64,000 nt of DNA from Demequina sp. NBRC 110054. Lineage in GTDB: Bacteria; Actinomycetota; Actinomycetes; Actinomycetales; Demequinaceae. Below the pieces are notes generated by a model. The model did no database searches. It saw nothing but the letters and a program-made list of their open reading frames with translations, and was not told the origin of the DNA. Shown piece after piece: positions 1 to 8,323 of the stretch (position 1 is its first letter; each line of letters opens with the position of its first letter). The position numbers and the translations under genes were made by a program. The stretch is from the NCBI RefSeq assembly GCF_002090115.1, contig NZ_BBRK01000004.1:186001-250000 (forward strand), given 5' to 3'.

Positions 1-20
1 ACCCTGGACGCACGCGGCAC

Positions 21-890
21 TCAGGGCAGCGGAAGCGGCTCGATCCGTGGGTACACCTCGAGCTCGGGGTAGACCATGATCCCCGAGCCATGCGACTTCT
101 GCGCCTTCCAGTGCGCCGCGAAGCACGGGGCGATCGCGCGCCACAGGTACTGGCGCTCCGTAGGTGGCTCGCCGCGGCCGTACCACTCGTTGACCGAGTA
201 GGCCACGATGTCCGCGAGCTGGATGATCTCGCGATCGAGCGTGCTGTAGTGCGAGTCGATCCACAGCGGCTTGTCGAGCACCGGCTCGAACCGGGGCCGG
301 TTCCGCTCCTTCTTCTCGAGCTCGGCGCGGGCCGCGTACATCGCGCCCGACTTGAAGTAGGCCTCGTGCTCGTCCTGCTGATCGGCGACGAAGAGCGCTC
401 CCTCGCCCTTGTTCACCTGATCGAGGACGAGCGCGACCCGCTCGTACAGGCGCGTGTACGCGACGGCGAGGGGGTCGATGTCCTCGCCGGACTGGCGCAG
501 CGCCACCTTGTCGATGACGGCGGTGAAGATGAGCGGCTTGAACTTCGCGAACACCTGCGCCAGGTCGATGAGCATCCGATCCATGACCACGGGATCGTCG
601 GCCTCACGCCACCCCTCGGGCAGGAACCGCACGCGCTCATGCCCGTGCAGGCGCGCCGAGTGGGTGAGGAACCTTCCCTTGATCTCCGAGCGTCCCCAGT
701 CCTCGGCCCCGACGCTCGCCGGGAAGTACCGCCGCTTGATCCCGATCAGCTCCCGCGCGAGCACCTCGCGCGACGAGTCGTGGATGCCCACCGCGGCGAG
801 CACGAACAGGTCGCTCGGGGTGCCGTGCGAGGAATGGCGCGGCGCGCGCGCCGCCGTGTCACCGCATTCGTCGATGTAGAACAGCAGCAT
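21..890 (-). CDS. DUF3800 domain protein
   Basis: Encodes 289 residues. The N-terminus carries the family hallmark YIDECGD (residues 5-11), and a C-terminal segment IQLADIVAYSVNEW matches the second conserved acidic block of DUF3800 proteins. These proteins are thought to have an RNase H-like fold with metal-binding acidic residues; their reaction is not firmly established, and many sit in defence or mobile neighbourhoods. The start is supported by a strong ribosome site (GGAGG five bases before the ATG). It stands alone here: the downstream side leaves the window after 20 bases, and the upstream neighbour is separated by a repeat-bearing gap. Family assignment is good; function is unknown. 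Confidence 0.85.
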   Translation of the reverse strand: MLLFYIDECGDTAARAPRHSSHGTPSDLFVLAAVGIHDSSREVLARELIGIKRRYFPASVGAEDWGRSEIKGRFLTHSARLHGHERVRFLPEGWREADDPVVMDRMLIDLAQVFAKFKPLIFTAVIDKVALRQSGEDIDPLAVAYTRLYERVALVLDQVNKGEGALFVADQQDEHEAYFKSGAMYAARAELEKKERNRPRFEPVLDKPLWIDSHYSTLDREIIQLADIVAYSVNEWYGRGEPPTERQYLWRAIAPCFAAHWKAQKSHGSGIMVYPELEVYPRIEPLPLP

Positions 891-929
891 CGTCGCCTCC
901 TGGTCGTCTCCAGCCTAGGAGTCCACCAG

Positions 930-1044
930 GGACGATGCGAGGGCTGGGCTTCGCCCGATGCGGACACCTTCTGACACGTCGTGGATCGCGAACACGGCGT
1001 GTAGGCCCCGACGCGCCGAGGTAACCGAAAGCGACGTGTCAGAA
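930..1044. repeat. Intergenic element: GGACGATGC motif plus 13-bp inverted repeat
   Basis: The gap between the DUF3800 gene and the MocR gene holds one copy of the window-wide motif GGACGATGC (930-938). It also holds a perfect 13-bp inverted repeat, TTCTGACACGTCG at 969-981 and its complement at 1032-1044, separated by 50 bases. The spacer is too long and the flank not T-rich enough for an ordinary terminator. The core TGACACGT reappears as an inverted pair near 63480-63538. Role unknown. Confidence 0.6.
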
Positions 1045-1084
1045 AGCGTCCGGGCACGCGCACATCGAAGCGCGTCGGCGCGCG

Positions 1085-2485
1085 TCAGGCCGCGCGCTCG
1101 GCGAGCATCTTGATGCCCAGCCGCATCTGCTCCGGCGGAAGGTAGAACGGCAGCCGGAAGTGACCGGCGGCGGCCCCCGGGATCACCTCGAAGGCCGAGC
1201 CGGGCGCGACGGGGGCGCCCGCCGCATCGGACCTCTCGGCGAAGCGATCGGCGCTGCCCTCTCCGAGCTCGACCCACAGCGACGGCCCGCCGTCGGGCTC
1301 CTGCCACGACCAGTCGAGCCCGTGCTCCGCGACCGCGCCGCGGGTCGCGTCGAGGGAGGCCCTCAGCTCGCCGATCCGCCACTCGAGGGTCTCCTCGTAG
1401 TGCTCCTTGAGCAGGCGCGCCGCGATCCGCTGGAACATCGCCGGGGAGCCGAGGTCCATCGCGGCACGACGGTGGCGGAGCTGCGCCGCAAGCGTGGCGT
1501 TGGTGTGAAGCCAGCCGATGCGCAGACCACCCCAGAACACCTTGGACATCCCGCCGACGGTGATGACGGAGGCGCCGGACCCGTACGAGGCGAGCGGGCG
1601 GCGAGGCCGGCCGTCGAGCGCGAGGTCGCCGATCGTGCGGTCGTCGATCACGGTGGTGCCGACCGCCTCCGCCGCGTGGAGGACCTCGAGGGCGGACTCG
1701 TCGCTCATCGCGGTGCCGGTCGGGTTGTGGAACGTGGTGAGGTACGCGAGGTCGGGGCGGCTCGCGCGCAGCAGCTTCGCCGCCGCGGTCGCATCGAGGC
1801 CCTCGTCCCGCATCGGCAGGGCGAGGGGGCGGGTGCCCGCGGCGTGGACGGCATCGAACACACCCGGATAGGTGATCGACTCGAGTGCGACGGGCTTCGC
1901 GGGGCCGCCGAGCATCGTCACGACGAGCCACACGGCCTGCTGCGCGCCCGACGTGATCACGACCTCGTCGGGACGCGCGGGGACGCCCTGCACGCGCAGG
2001 TGATCGGTCACGGCGAGCACGAGGTCGCGGTCGCCGAGCGCCGCGTAGCCGTTTCCGACCGCGGGACTGCCGCCGATGAAGGCCGGCAGGTCCGACAGCG
2101 CGTCCGTGACGATCGGCGCGGGCGGCGGCGAGGCGGTGTTGAAGGCCACGAGCGGCTCGTACCGGCCGGTGAGGATCTTGCTGAAGCGGTCCTGGGCGGA
2201 CAGCGCCATGACGCCGCGCGACAGCGAGCCCAGACGCGGGGCGGCGCCGGGCTTGACCTCGAGCCAGCCCGACTCGCGCAGCTGCTGATATGCCGCCGTC
2301 ACCGTGTTGCGGGACAGGTGGAGCTCGGTCGCGAGCGCGCGCTCCGAGGGCAGGCGCGTGCCGTGCTCGAGCGAGCCGGACTCGGCGAGGGCGACGATCG
2401 CGTCGGCCAGCTGCTGGTACAGCGGGCCGCGACCCGACTGCCAGTGATCGAGCACGGCGGTCAGCTGTTGGGCGGCGGTGAGCAT
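1085..2485 (-). CDS. MocR/PdxR-type GntR regulator with aminotransferase domain
   Basis: Encodes 466 residues from the ATG at 2485. Residues about 20-85 form a GntR winged helix (PLYQQLADAI, LPSERALATELHLSRNTV). The rest is a fold-type I aminotransferase domain with FHNPTG (about 252-257) and the PLP-binding Lys315 in VGGMSKVFWGG. MocR proteins use PLP or an amino-acid adduct as effector and control PLP- or amino-acid-related genes. It is divergently transcribed from a PLP-dependent decarboxylase 98 bp away, the likely target together with itself. An upstream extension of the frame is open but would overlap the shared promoter region, so I prefer the internal ATG. Effector and target are inferred. 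Confidence 0.9.
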   Translation of the reverse strand: MLTAAQQLTAVLDHWQSGRGPLYQQLADAIVALAESGSLEHGTRLPSERALATELHLSRNTVTAAYQQLRESGWLEVKPGAAPRLGSLSRGVMALSAQDRFSKILTGRYEPLVAFNTASPPPAPIVTDALSDLPAFIGGSPAVGNGYAALGDRDLVLAVTDHLRVQGVPARPDEVVITSGAQQAVWLVVTMLGGPAKPVALESITYPGVFDAVHAAGTRPLALPMRDEGLDATAAAKLLRASRPDLAYLTTFHNPTGTAMSDESALEVLHAAEAVGTTVIDDRTIGDLALDGRPRRPLASYGSGASVITVGGMSKVFWGGLRIGWLHTNATLAAQLRHRRAAMDLGSPAMFQRIAARLLKEHYEETLEWRIGELRASLDATRGAVAEHGLDWSWQEPDGGPSLWVELGEGSADRFAERSDAAGAPVAPGSAFEVIPGAAAGHFRLPFYLPPEQMRLGIKMLAERAA

Positions 2486-2516
2486 GGAGCCATCGTGCCG
2501 GATATTGGCACCACGC

Positions 2517-2562
2517 ATCAAGTGCCACACGGAAGCCTTCTGGCTCTTTCGATCAAGTGCCA
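2517..2562. promoter_or_regulatory. Direct repeats ATCAAGTGCCA x2, probable MocR operator
   Basis: Two exact 11-bp direct repeats, ATCAAGTGCCA at 2517-2527 and 2552-2562, lie 35 bp start to start in the short gap between the divergent regulator and decarboxylase genes. MocR-family regulators such as GabR are known to bind widely spaced direct repeats on one DNA face; the spacing here resembles that arrangement. An inverted partial copy (TTGGCA) lies at 2505-2510. Confidence 0.6.
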
Positions 2563-2582
2563 GTCGCGTCACGCTCGTACCC

Positions 2583-4019
2583 ATGGACACCCTCGACCGC
2601 ATCGCCACGCACCCGACGTCGCTCGCCAGGAACCGCGAGCGCATCGCCATGCTCACCGAGTCGGCCCGCCGGGCCGGCACCTACGTGGCAGGCGCGCGCC
2701 TGCGCAGGGTGTTCCCCCACGCTGACGCGGTGGCCGCACTCGACTCCTTCCGCAGGCCGCTGCAGGACGACTCGCGGACTCCGATGGAGGTCCTCCGGGA
2801 GCTCGACACCGTCGGATCTCCCGCGACGGTCGTGCAGCACCAGGGCCGCTACTTCGGCTTCGTGAACGGAGGCGTCGAGCCCGCCGCCTCCGGGGCGGCC
2901 GTCCTCGCGGGCGCCTGGGATCAGAACGCCGCGCTACCCGTGATGTCGCCCGCGGCCGCCGCGCTCGACGAGGTGGCTGCCGACTGGATCGTCGACCTGC
3001 TCGGCCTGCCCCAGAACGCCACGGCCAGCTTCTGCGCGGGAGCGACGATCGCGAACCTCACGGCGCTTCTCACCGCGCGCGACGCGCTGCTGCGCCGCTC
3101 AGGCTGGGATGTCGCGACACAAGGCCTGGCCGGCGCGCCGGGGCTGCGGATCGTCGTCGGAGCCGAGGCACACTCCTCGGCGCTCAAGGCGCTGCGACTC
3201 GCGGGCTTCGGTTCCGACTCCTTCGAGGTGGTCCCGACCGACGCGACCGGCGCGATCGACGCCGAGGCCTTCCCTGCCGACCTCGACGATCGCACGCTCG
3301 TCGTGCTGCAGGCAGGCAACGTCAACACGGGCGCCTCGGACCCGTTCGACGCGATCATGGCGCGCGTAGGCGCGAGCGGCGCGTGGGTCCACGTCGACGG
3401 CGCCTTCGGCCTGTGGGCCGCGGCCTCCCCTCGGCGAAAGGGGCTGGTCGCGGGCGTCGAGCGCGCCGACTCGTGGGCCGTCGACGCCCACAAGTGGCTC
3501 AACGTTCCGTACGACAGCGCGCTCACGATCGTCCGCGACCGGGAGGCGCTGCAGCGCGCGATGAGCTCGGACGGGGCCTACCTCCCGAGCGACGAGGGGC
3601 GCGCCCCGATGCGCCAGGGGATCCAGATGTCCCAACGCGCTCGCGGCGTGGAGGCGTGGGCCGCGCTGTCCGCGCGAGGACGGGACGGGATCGCCACACT
3701 CGTCGACGACCCATGCGACCTCGCACGGCACTTCGCGACGCTGCTTGAGGCGGAGGGGGTCCGCCTGCTCGCCCCCGTGGTCCTCAACCAGGCGCTGGTC
3801 GCCTTCGGGGTCGAGCCCGGCGCCGAGCCGGACGCGTCGACGACCGCCACGGTCCTCTCACGCGTGCAGGAGGACGGCACCATGTGGGCCGGGTCGACCA
3901 CATGGCATGGCATTCACGCGATGCGGCTGTCGGTCTCCGATGCGGCCACCACCAGGGACGATGTCGAGGCCTCCGCGCAGGCCATCCTGCGGGCCTGGAG
4001 CGCGGTCCGGCACGCCTAG
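2583..4019 (+). CDS. PLP-dependent group II amino-acid decarboxylase family protein
   Basis: Encodes 478 residues. The order of motifs fits the glutamate/aromatic-amino-acid decarboxylase family: an aspartate that pairs with the PLP ring nitrogen in HVDGAFGLWA, and the Schiff-base lysine Lys304 in VDAHKWLN. A segment reading NTGASDPFD lies between substrate-binding loops. The start at 2583 is chosen because the earlier in-frame ATGs run back into the divergent regulator's 5' end; no clear ribosome site is visible. Such proteins decarboxylate L-aspartate, L-glutamate, aromatic acids or diamino acids, and the sequence does not decide between these. Divergence from a MocR regulator suggests control by PLP or by the substrate amino acid. 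Confidence 0.85.
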   Translation: MDTLDRIATHPTSLARNRERIAMLTESARRAGTYVAGARLRRVFPHADAVAALDSFRRPLQDDSRTPMEVLRELDTVGSPATVVQHQGRYFGFVNGGVEPAASGAAVLAGAWDQNAALPVMSPAAAALDEVAADWIVDLLGLPQNATASFCAGATIANLTALLTARDALLRRSGWDVATQGLAGAPGLRIVVGAEAHSSALKALRLAGFGSDSFEVVPTDATGAIDAEAFPADLDDRTLVVLQAGNVNTGASDPFDAIMARVGASGAWVHVDGAFGLWAAASPRRKGLVAGVERADSWAVDAHKWLNVPYDSALTIVRDREALQRAMSSDGAYLPSDEGRAPMRQGIQMSQRARGVEAWAALSARGRDGIATLVDDPCDLARHFATLLEAEGVRLLAPVVLNQALVAFGVEPGAEPDASTTATVLSRVQEDGTMWAGSTTWHGIHAMRLSVSDAATTRDDVEASAQAILRAWSAVRHA

Positions 4020-4069
4020 GGCCGACGCGACGGGCGGCGGGAAGCACCCTCGCGCGCCCGTCGCGCGGC

Positions 4070-4075
4070 TACTGT
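4070..4075 (+). promoter_or_regulatory. -10 box TACTGT for the MgtE-N/CBS gene
   Basis: TACTGT sits six bases before the ATG at 4082, the spacing at which transcription would begin at or next to the start codon. No ribosome site precedes the ATG, so a leaderless mRNA is likely. No clear -35 box is visible. Confidence 0.5.
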
Positions 4076-4081
4076 AGGACC

Positions 4082-5365
4082 ATGAGCAACGGGTCCGAGC
4101 GCGTCTACGTCGCGAGACTGGCCGGCACCACCGTGTTCGACCCGTTGGGCGACGCCGTGGGTCGCGTCCGCGACGTCGTGCTGCTCGTGCGCCGCAGCGG
4201 CGGTGCTCCCACCGCGGTGGGCCTGGTGGTCGAGGTCCCGGGTCGCCGTCGCGTGTTCATGCCGCTGACCCGCGTCACCTCGATCTCCCCCGGCCAGGTC
4301 ATCTGCACCGGCGTCATCAACCTGCGCCGCTTCCAGGCGCGGCAGGCGGAGACCCTCGCGCTCGCCGAGCTGTTCGAGCGCAGCGTGCGCCTCAAGTCCG
4401 ACGGCGGCACCGCGCTGATCGAGGACCTCGCAATCGAGCCCGACCGCACGCGCACCTGGCACGTGACGAAGCTCTACGTGCGCCGCGCCGAGCGCCGCAA
4501 GGGCGTTCTCGGCATCTCGCGCCGGGGCGAGGCCCTCGTGGTGGACGTCGACCAGGTGACGGGGCTGTCGACGAAGGACAAGAACCAGGGCGCGGCGCTC
4601 GTCATCGAGTCGTTCGAGGACCACAAGCCCGCCGACCTCGCCGCGGCCCTCATGGAGATGTCGCCCGCGCGCGCCGCCGAGATCGCCGCGGCGCTCGACG
4701 ACGAGCGGCTCGCGGACGTCTTCGAGGAGATGCCCGAGGAGGACCAGATCACGCTCCTCTCGACGCTGCGCTCCGAGCGCGCCGCGGACGTCCTCGAGGC
4801 GATGGAGCCCGACGACGCGGCCGACCTCCTCGGCGACCTTCCCGAGACCCAGGCCGCGGCGCTGCTCGAGCTCATGGAGCCCGAGGACGCCAAGAACGTC
4901 GAGCAGCTGCTGGGCTACGAGGACGACACCGCCGGTGGCCTCATGACCACCGAGCCGGTCATCGTGGGCCCGGAGACGAGCGTCGCGGCGTGCCTCGCCG
5001 CGGTGCGCCGCCAGGAGCTCCCGCCCGCGCTCGCCTCGATGGTGTTCGTGGTGCGCCCGCCGAACGAGACGCCGACGGGACGCTTCATCGGCCTGGTGCA
5101 CATCCAGCGCCTTCTGCGCGAGCCGCCACACGATGCGATCGGCACCTACGTGGACCCTGCGATCGCGCCCCTCGACCCGTACGACCGACTGCCCGAGGTG
5201 GCGCGGCGCATGGCCGCGTACGACATCCTCGCGCTGCCCGTGGTGAGCTCCGAGAAGCGGCTCCTCGGCGCCGTCTCGATCGACGACGTGCTCGACCACC
5301 TGCTCCCGAGCGACTGGCGCGACCACCTCGACGACGACGAGGACACGGAGGCCGCCCATGGCTGA
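4082..5365 (+). CDS. PRC-barrel / MgtE N-domain / CBS-pair protein
   Basis: Encodes 427 residues without transmembrane segments. Residues about 8-75 look like a PRC barrel (GTTVFDPLGDAVGRVRDVV). Residues about 170-275 match the superhelical N-domain of MgtE (ADVFEEMPEEDQITLLSTL, EPDDAADLLGDLP). Residues about 283-410 form a CBS pair. The Mg2+-channel membrane domain of true MgtE is absent, so this is the cytosolic sensor half alone. Its end overlaps the DUF1003 gene by 8 bp, so the membrane partner may be DUF1003. A related trio with Mrp nearby is, as I recall, conserved in mycobacteria. A Mg2+- or nucleotide-sensing role is inferred. Confidence 0.85.
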   Translation: MSNGSERVYVARLAGTTVFDPLGDAVGRVRDVVLLVRRSGGAPTAVGLVVEVPGRRRVFMPLTRVTSISPGQVICTGVINLRRFQARQAETLALAELFERSVRLKSDGGTALIEDLAIEPDRTRTWHVTKLYVRRAERRKGVLGISRRGEALVVDVDQVTGLSTKDKNQGAALVIESFEDHKPADLAAALMEMSPARAAEIAAALDDERLADVFEEMPEEDQITLLSTLRSERAADVLEAMEPDDAADLLGDLPETQAAALLELMEPEDAKNVEQLLGYEDDTAGGLMTTEPVIVGPETSVAACLAAVRRQELPPALASMVFVVRPPNETPTGRFIGLVHIQRLLREPPHDAIGTYVDPAIAPLDPYDRLPEVARRMAAYDILALPVVSSEKRLLGAVSIDDVLDHLLPSDWRDHLDDDEDTEAAHG

Positions 5366-5891
5366 CTTCCGCCTCGACAAGCCCAAGGGCGACGAGCGGG
5401 GGCTGTTCTGGCGGAAGTCCCGCCCGTCGTCGAGCCCCGATCGTGCGGGCCAGATCTCCGAGGGCATCGCGCGGTTCCTCGGAACGCCCCGCTTCATCTT
5501 CTACCTCACGGTGTTCTGCGCGGCATGGCTCGGGTGGAACACCTGGGGTCCCGAGGATCTCCGCTTCGACTCCGCGGAGTTCGGCTACACGCTGCTGACG
5601 CTCATGCTGTCGCTTCAGGCCTCGTATGCCGCGCCCCTGATCCTGCTCGCGCAGAACCGGCAGGACGACCGCGACCGCGTGGCCGCCGAGCAGGACCGCC
5701 AGCGCGCCGAGCGCTCGCTCGCCGACACCGAGTTCCTGGCCCGCGAGGTCGCGGCCCTGCGCCAGGCGATCAACGAGACCGCGACGCGCGACTTCGTCCG
5801 CTCCGAGCTGCGCGCACTCCTGGAGGAGCTGCGCGAGGAGGACGAGGACGACGCCGGCGACGAGGACAGGCCCCGCAAGAAGCGGCGCTGA
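5358..5891 (+). CDS. DUF1003 membrane protein
   Basis: Encodes 177 residues. The conserved DUF1003 core (FLGTPRFIFYLTVFCAAWLGWN, then LLTLMLSLQASYAAPLILLAQNRQ) supplies two membrane helices. A charged coiled-coil C-terminus, rich in R, E and D, ends in a basic KKRR tail. It starts inside the last codons of the MgtE-N/CBS gene, so translation is coupled and the two products probably act together. Biochemical function of DUF1003 is not established. Confidence 0.88.
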   Translation: MADFRLDKPKGDERGLFWRKSRPSSSPDRAGQISEGIARFLGTPRFIFYLTVFCAAWLGWNTWGPEDLRFDSAEFGYTLLTLMLSLQASYAAPLILLAQNRQDDRDRVAAEQDRQRAERSLADTEFLAREVAALRQAINETATRDFVRSELRALLEELREEDEDDAGDEDRPRKKRR

Positions 5892-5953
5892 GCGCGGGCC
5901 GCGGCCCGCGCATCGACCCCTCCCCCTGCATCGTCCCGGCCACCGCATCGTCC
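5892..5953. repeat. 20-bp palindrome and two GCATCGTCC copies
   Basis: Directly after the DUF1003 stop lies a perfect 20-bp GC palindrome (5892-5911), which would fold as an immediate stem. Two copies of GCATCGTCC (5928-5936, 5945-5953) follow before the convergent terminator. The palindrome may help end the upstream transcript; the 9-mers are part of a window-wide set. Confidence 0.6.
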
Positions 5954-5962
5954 CGGGCATGA

Positions 5963-6015
5963 CGGAGGGGCCGCCCGCACCGGATCGCTCCGGTCCCCCG
6001 CGGACGGCCCCTCCG
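5963..6015. terminator. Bidirectional terminator between DUF1003 and flotillin genes
   Basis: An 11-bp outer stem (CGGAGGGGCCG, 5963-5973, with its complement at 6005-6015) encloses a second hairpin (ACCGGA tcgc TCCGGT, 5979-5994). It sits between two convergent genes and there is no T tract, as is usual for actinobacterial terminators. Confidence 0.65.
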
Positions 6016-6028
6016 GGCCTGGATACGG

Positions 6029-7573
6029 CTACTTCTTGTCGCCCTCGGCCTTCGCCAGGGCGGCACGGGCGGCACCGAAGTCGCCCATCGGCACCTCGTC
6101 CTCCGAGGTCCCGGCTCCTGCCGCGACCTTCTGAAGCACGTCGGCGAGGTCGACGCCGGTGAGCGCCTTGATGGTCGCGATGCCCTGGGACAGCGCATCG
6201 GTGCTCATCTGCGTGACCTTGCTCGCGCCGTCCGTCGAGACGACGGTGAGCGAGTCGATGTCGCCGATCGGCTTCGCAGACTCCCTGACCACCGAGGGCA
6301 GGCCCTCGAGCGTGAGGTCGATGAGGCCGGCCTGCGGGTAGTTCTCGTAGGCCTGCTTCTTGGCGTCGACGCCGGCCGCCTCGGCCAGACCACGCGCCTT
6401 GATGACACCGGCCTCCGCCTCACCACGGGCCTTGATCGCCGAACCGTCGGCGTCACCCTTGGCGGCCTCCGCCTCAGCCTCGGCCAGACCGCGCGCCTTG
6501 GTGACGGCGGCGTCCGCCTCACCGCGACGCTGCGCGACCGCGGCGTCCGCGTTACCGCGGGCCTGGTTCGCCGCCGCCTCGGACTCACCCTCGAGGCGCT
6601 CGGCCTTGGCATCCGCCTCGGCCTTCGCGACCCTCGCGGCCGCCATCGCGTCCGCCTCGACGCGCGTGGCGTACGCACGGGCATCGGCGGGCTTGCTGAC
6701 CTCGGACGCGAGCCGCATCTCGGTCACCTCGGCGCGCTTCTGCTCCGCGATGCGCTCCTGCTCGAACACGAGCACCTGCTGCTCGGCCGCCGCGATCGGT
6801 CCCGCCGAGTTCGCCTTGGCCTCGGCCGTGTCGGTGTCCTGCTTGATCTCGGCCACACGGAGCGTGAGCTCGCGGTTGGCGTCCGCGATGGCCTGCTGGG
6901 CCTTCGCCTTCGCCTCCTCGGACTCGCGCTGGGTGTTCGCCTCGGCGATCTCGGCGTTGCGTCGCACAGCTGCGGCCTCGATACGGCCCAGGTCGTTGAT
7001 GTAGCCGGACGGCGTCGTCACCGACTGGATGTTGAGACCCTCGAGCACGAGGCCCCACTCGGCACAGGCCTCGCCTGTGACGCGCAGCACGCGGTCCTTG
7101 AGCGTCTCGCGGTCGGAGTTGATCTCCTCGACCGTCATGGTGCCGACGATCGCGCGCATGTCACCCTCGATGTTCTGCGTGACGAAGTCCTCGATGTTCT
7201 TCGGGTTCACGTTGAAGCGCTCAGCGGCATCGCGGACGGCGCGCTCGTCGCCGCCGACCTTGACGTTGGCGACGCCCTCGAGGTTCACGAGGATGTTCTG
7301 GCTGGACGGCGACTCGCGCACCGTCCACGCGATCTGACGGGTCTCGAGCGACATCGACGTGGACTTCTGGACGAACGGCCAGACGAAGACGCCGCCTCCC
7401 CCGAGGACCACGCGAGACGGGACCGAGCCGCCGTCGGCCTCCTTGGACTTGGAGCCCGAGATGATCAGCGCCTCGTCAGGGTCGGAGACCTTGTAGCGGG
7501 ACACGATGGCACCCACGACCGCCAGCGCCGCGACGACGCCCCCCACGATCGCGATGAGTGTGATGCTTGGCAT
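6029..7573 (-). CDS. Flotillin-family SPFH protein
   Basis: Encodes 514 residues. A single N-terminal membrane anchor (residues about 5-25) is followed by an SPFH/PHB domain (to about 200), then a long Ala/Glu/Lys-rich coiled coil with repeated KARGEAEAG / KARGLAEAE units (about 200-430), the flotillin signature. The C-terminus is a short globular tail. Flotillins scaffold functional membrane microdomains and support membrane fluidity and protein assembly. AAAGG precedes the ATG. The gene lies 24 bp downstream of an NfeD-like gene on the same strand, the standard bacterial flotillin-NfeD pairing. Confidence 0.92.
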   Translation of the reverse strand: MPSITLIAIVGGVVAALAVVGAIVSRYKVSDPDEALIISGSKSKEADGGSVPSRVVLGGGGVFVWPFVQKSTSMSLETRQIAWTVRESPSSQNILVNLEGVANVKVGGDERAVRDAAERFNVNPKNIEDFVTQNIEGDMRAIVGTMTVEEINSDRETLKDRVLRVTGEACAEWGLVLEGLNIQSVTTPSGYINDLGRIEAAAVRRNAEIAEANTQRESEEAKAKAQQAIADANRELTLRVAEIKQDTDTAEAKANSAGPIAAAEQQVLVFEQERIAEQKRAEVTEMRLASEVSKPADARAYATRVEADAMAAARVAKAEADAKAERLEGESEAAANQARGNADAAVAQRRGEADAAVTKARGLAEAEAEAAKGDADGSAIKARGEAEAGVIKARGLAEAAGVDAKKQAYENYPQAGLIDLTLEGLPSVVRESAKPIGDIDSLTVVSTDGASKVTQMSTDALSQGIATIKALTGVDLADVLQKVAAGAGTSEDEVPMGDFGAARAALAKAEGDKK

Positions 7574-7597
7574 GAGCTGCCTTTCTGTGTGACCGGC

Positions 7598-8107
7598 TCA
7601 GTCGGTGAGCCGGGAGATGGTGACCTGGGTGGTGGAGATGACCGCGTCGATGACGACCTTGTCGCCCTCGCGGAAGTCCTCCTGGGCGCGGAAGTGCATG
7701 CGCTTGCCCGAACCCAGGAAGGTGACGGCGACCGTGCCTGCCATGCCGGCCTCGCGCGGCGCCTCGACCACGACCGCAGTGGAGCCGACGAGCTGGTCGA
7801 GGCTCGCGGCACCGGCGGGCTGCTCCTGACGCCTCGCGACGTGCACCGTCGTCCAGGCGAGGCCCCAGCCGAGCACGGCGCCGACGGCGCCGATCACGAT
7901 CGAGACCCAGGCGGCCGCGTCGGGCCACAGCCCGAGTGCCGCGGCCCCCAGGAATCCGAAACCCGCGAGCGTGCCCGCGATCGACGTGGATGACAGCGCA
8001 CCGTCGGGCACGAAGTCGAGCGCCACGTCGAACAGGTCGCCGATGATCAGCGACAGCAGCGCGATCGCGAGCCCCACGAAGCCGATGACGAGATAGGTGG
8101 TGACCAT
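7598..8107 (-). CDS. NfeD-like membrane protein (flotillin partner)
   Basis: Encodes 169 residues from the ATG at 8107, which has GAGGGG five bases upstream; a GTG four codons earlier (8119) is possible. The N-terminal half holds three hydrophobic segments. The C-terminal half is a small beta-rich domain (LVGSTAVVVEAPREAGMAGTVAV ending in VVIDAVISTTQVTISRL) resembling the OB fold of NfeD. It is the first gene of the pair with the flotillin. NfeD proteins accompany SPFH proteins and are thought to anchor or process them; the protease domain of long NfeD forms is absent. Confidence 0.78.
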   Translation of the reverse strand: MVTTYLVIGFVGLAIALLSLIIGDLFDVALDFVPDGALSSTSIAGTLAGFGFLGAAALGLWPDAAAWVSIVIGAVGAVLGWGLAWTTVHVARRQEQPAGAASLDQLVGSTAVVVEAPREAGMAGTVAVTFLGSGKRMHFRAQEDFREGDKVVIDAVISTTQVTISRLTD

Positions 8108-8310
8108 GTCGCCCCTCACTTTCCCCCACCGGAGGAGCCCCGTGCCCTCCGCCTGAAAGAAAAGTACCCGAGTGCCGAATCACCCCGATACGGCCCCGGG
8201 GATGATTTCCTCGCGCGTCGATCGGCCCCCGGGATGACGCCCTCATCAGGCGCGATCCTTCCCGGGGAGGAGGGGCCCTGCGGCCGCGACCTGGACCCCT
8301 GCACAACGCC

Positions 8311-8316
8311 TACGAT
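8311..8316 (+). promoter_or_regulatory. -10 box TACGAT for the Mrp gene
   Basis: TACGAT lies seven bases before the ATG at 8324. Those seven bases (GGAGGCC) resemble a ribosome site but sit too close to the start to work well, so a leaderless or near-leaderless transcript is the simpler reading. Confidence 0.45.
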
Positions 8317-8323
8317 GGAGGCC

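Noticed and set aside
21..890. DUF3800 gene as evidence of a defence island
   Set aside because: No other defence, toxin or mobile gene lies next to it within the window; the other side is outside it.
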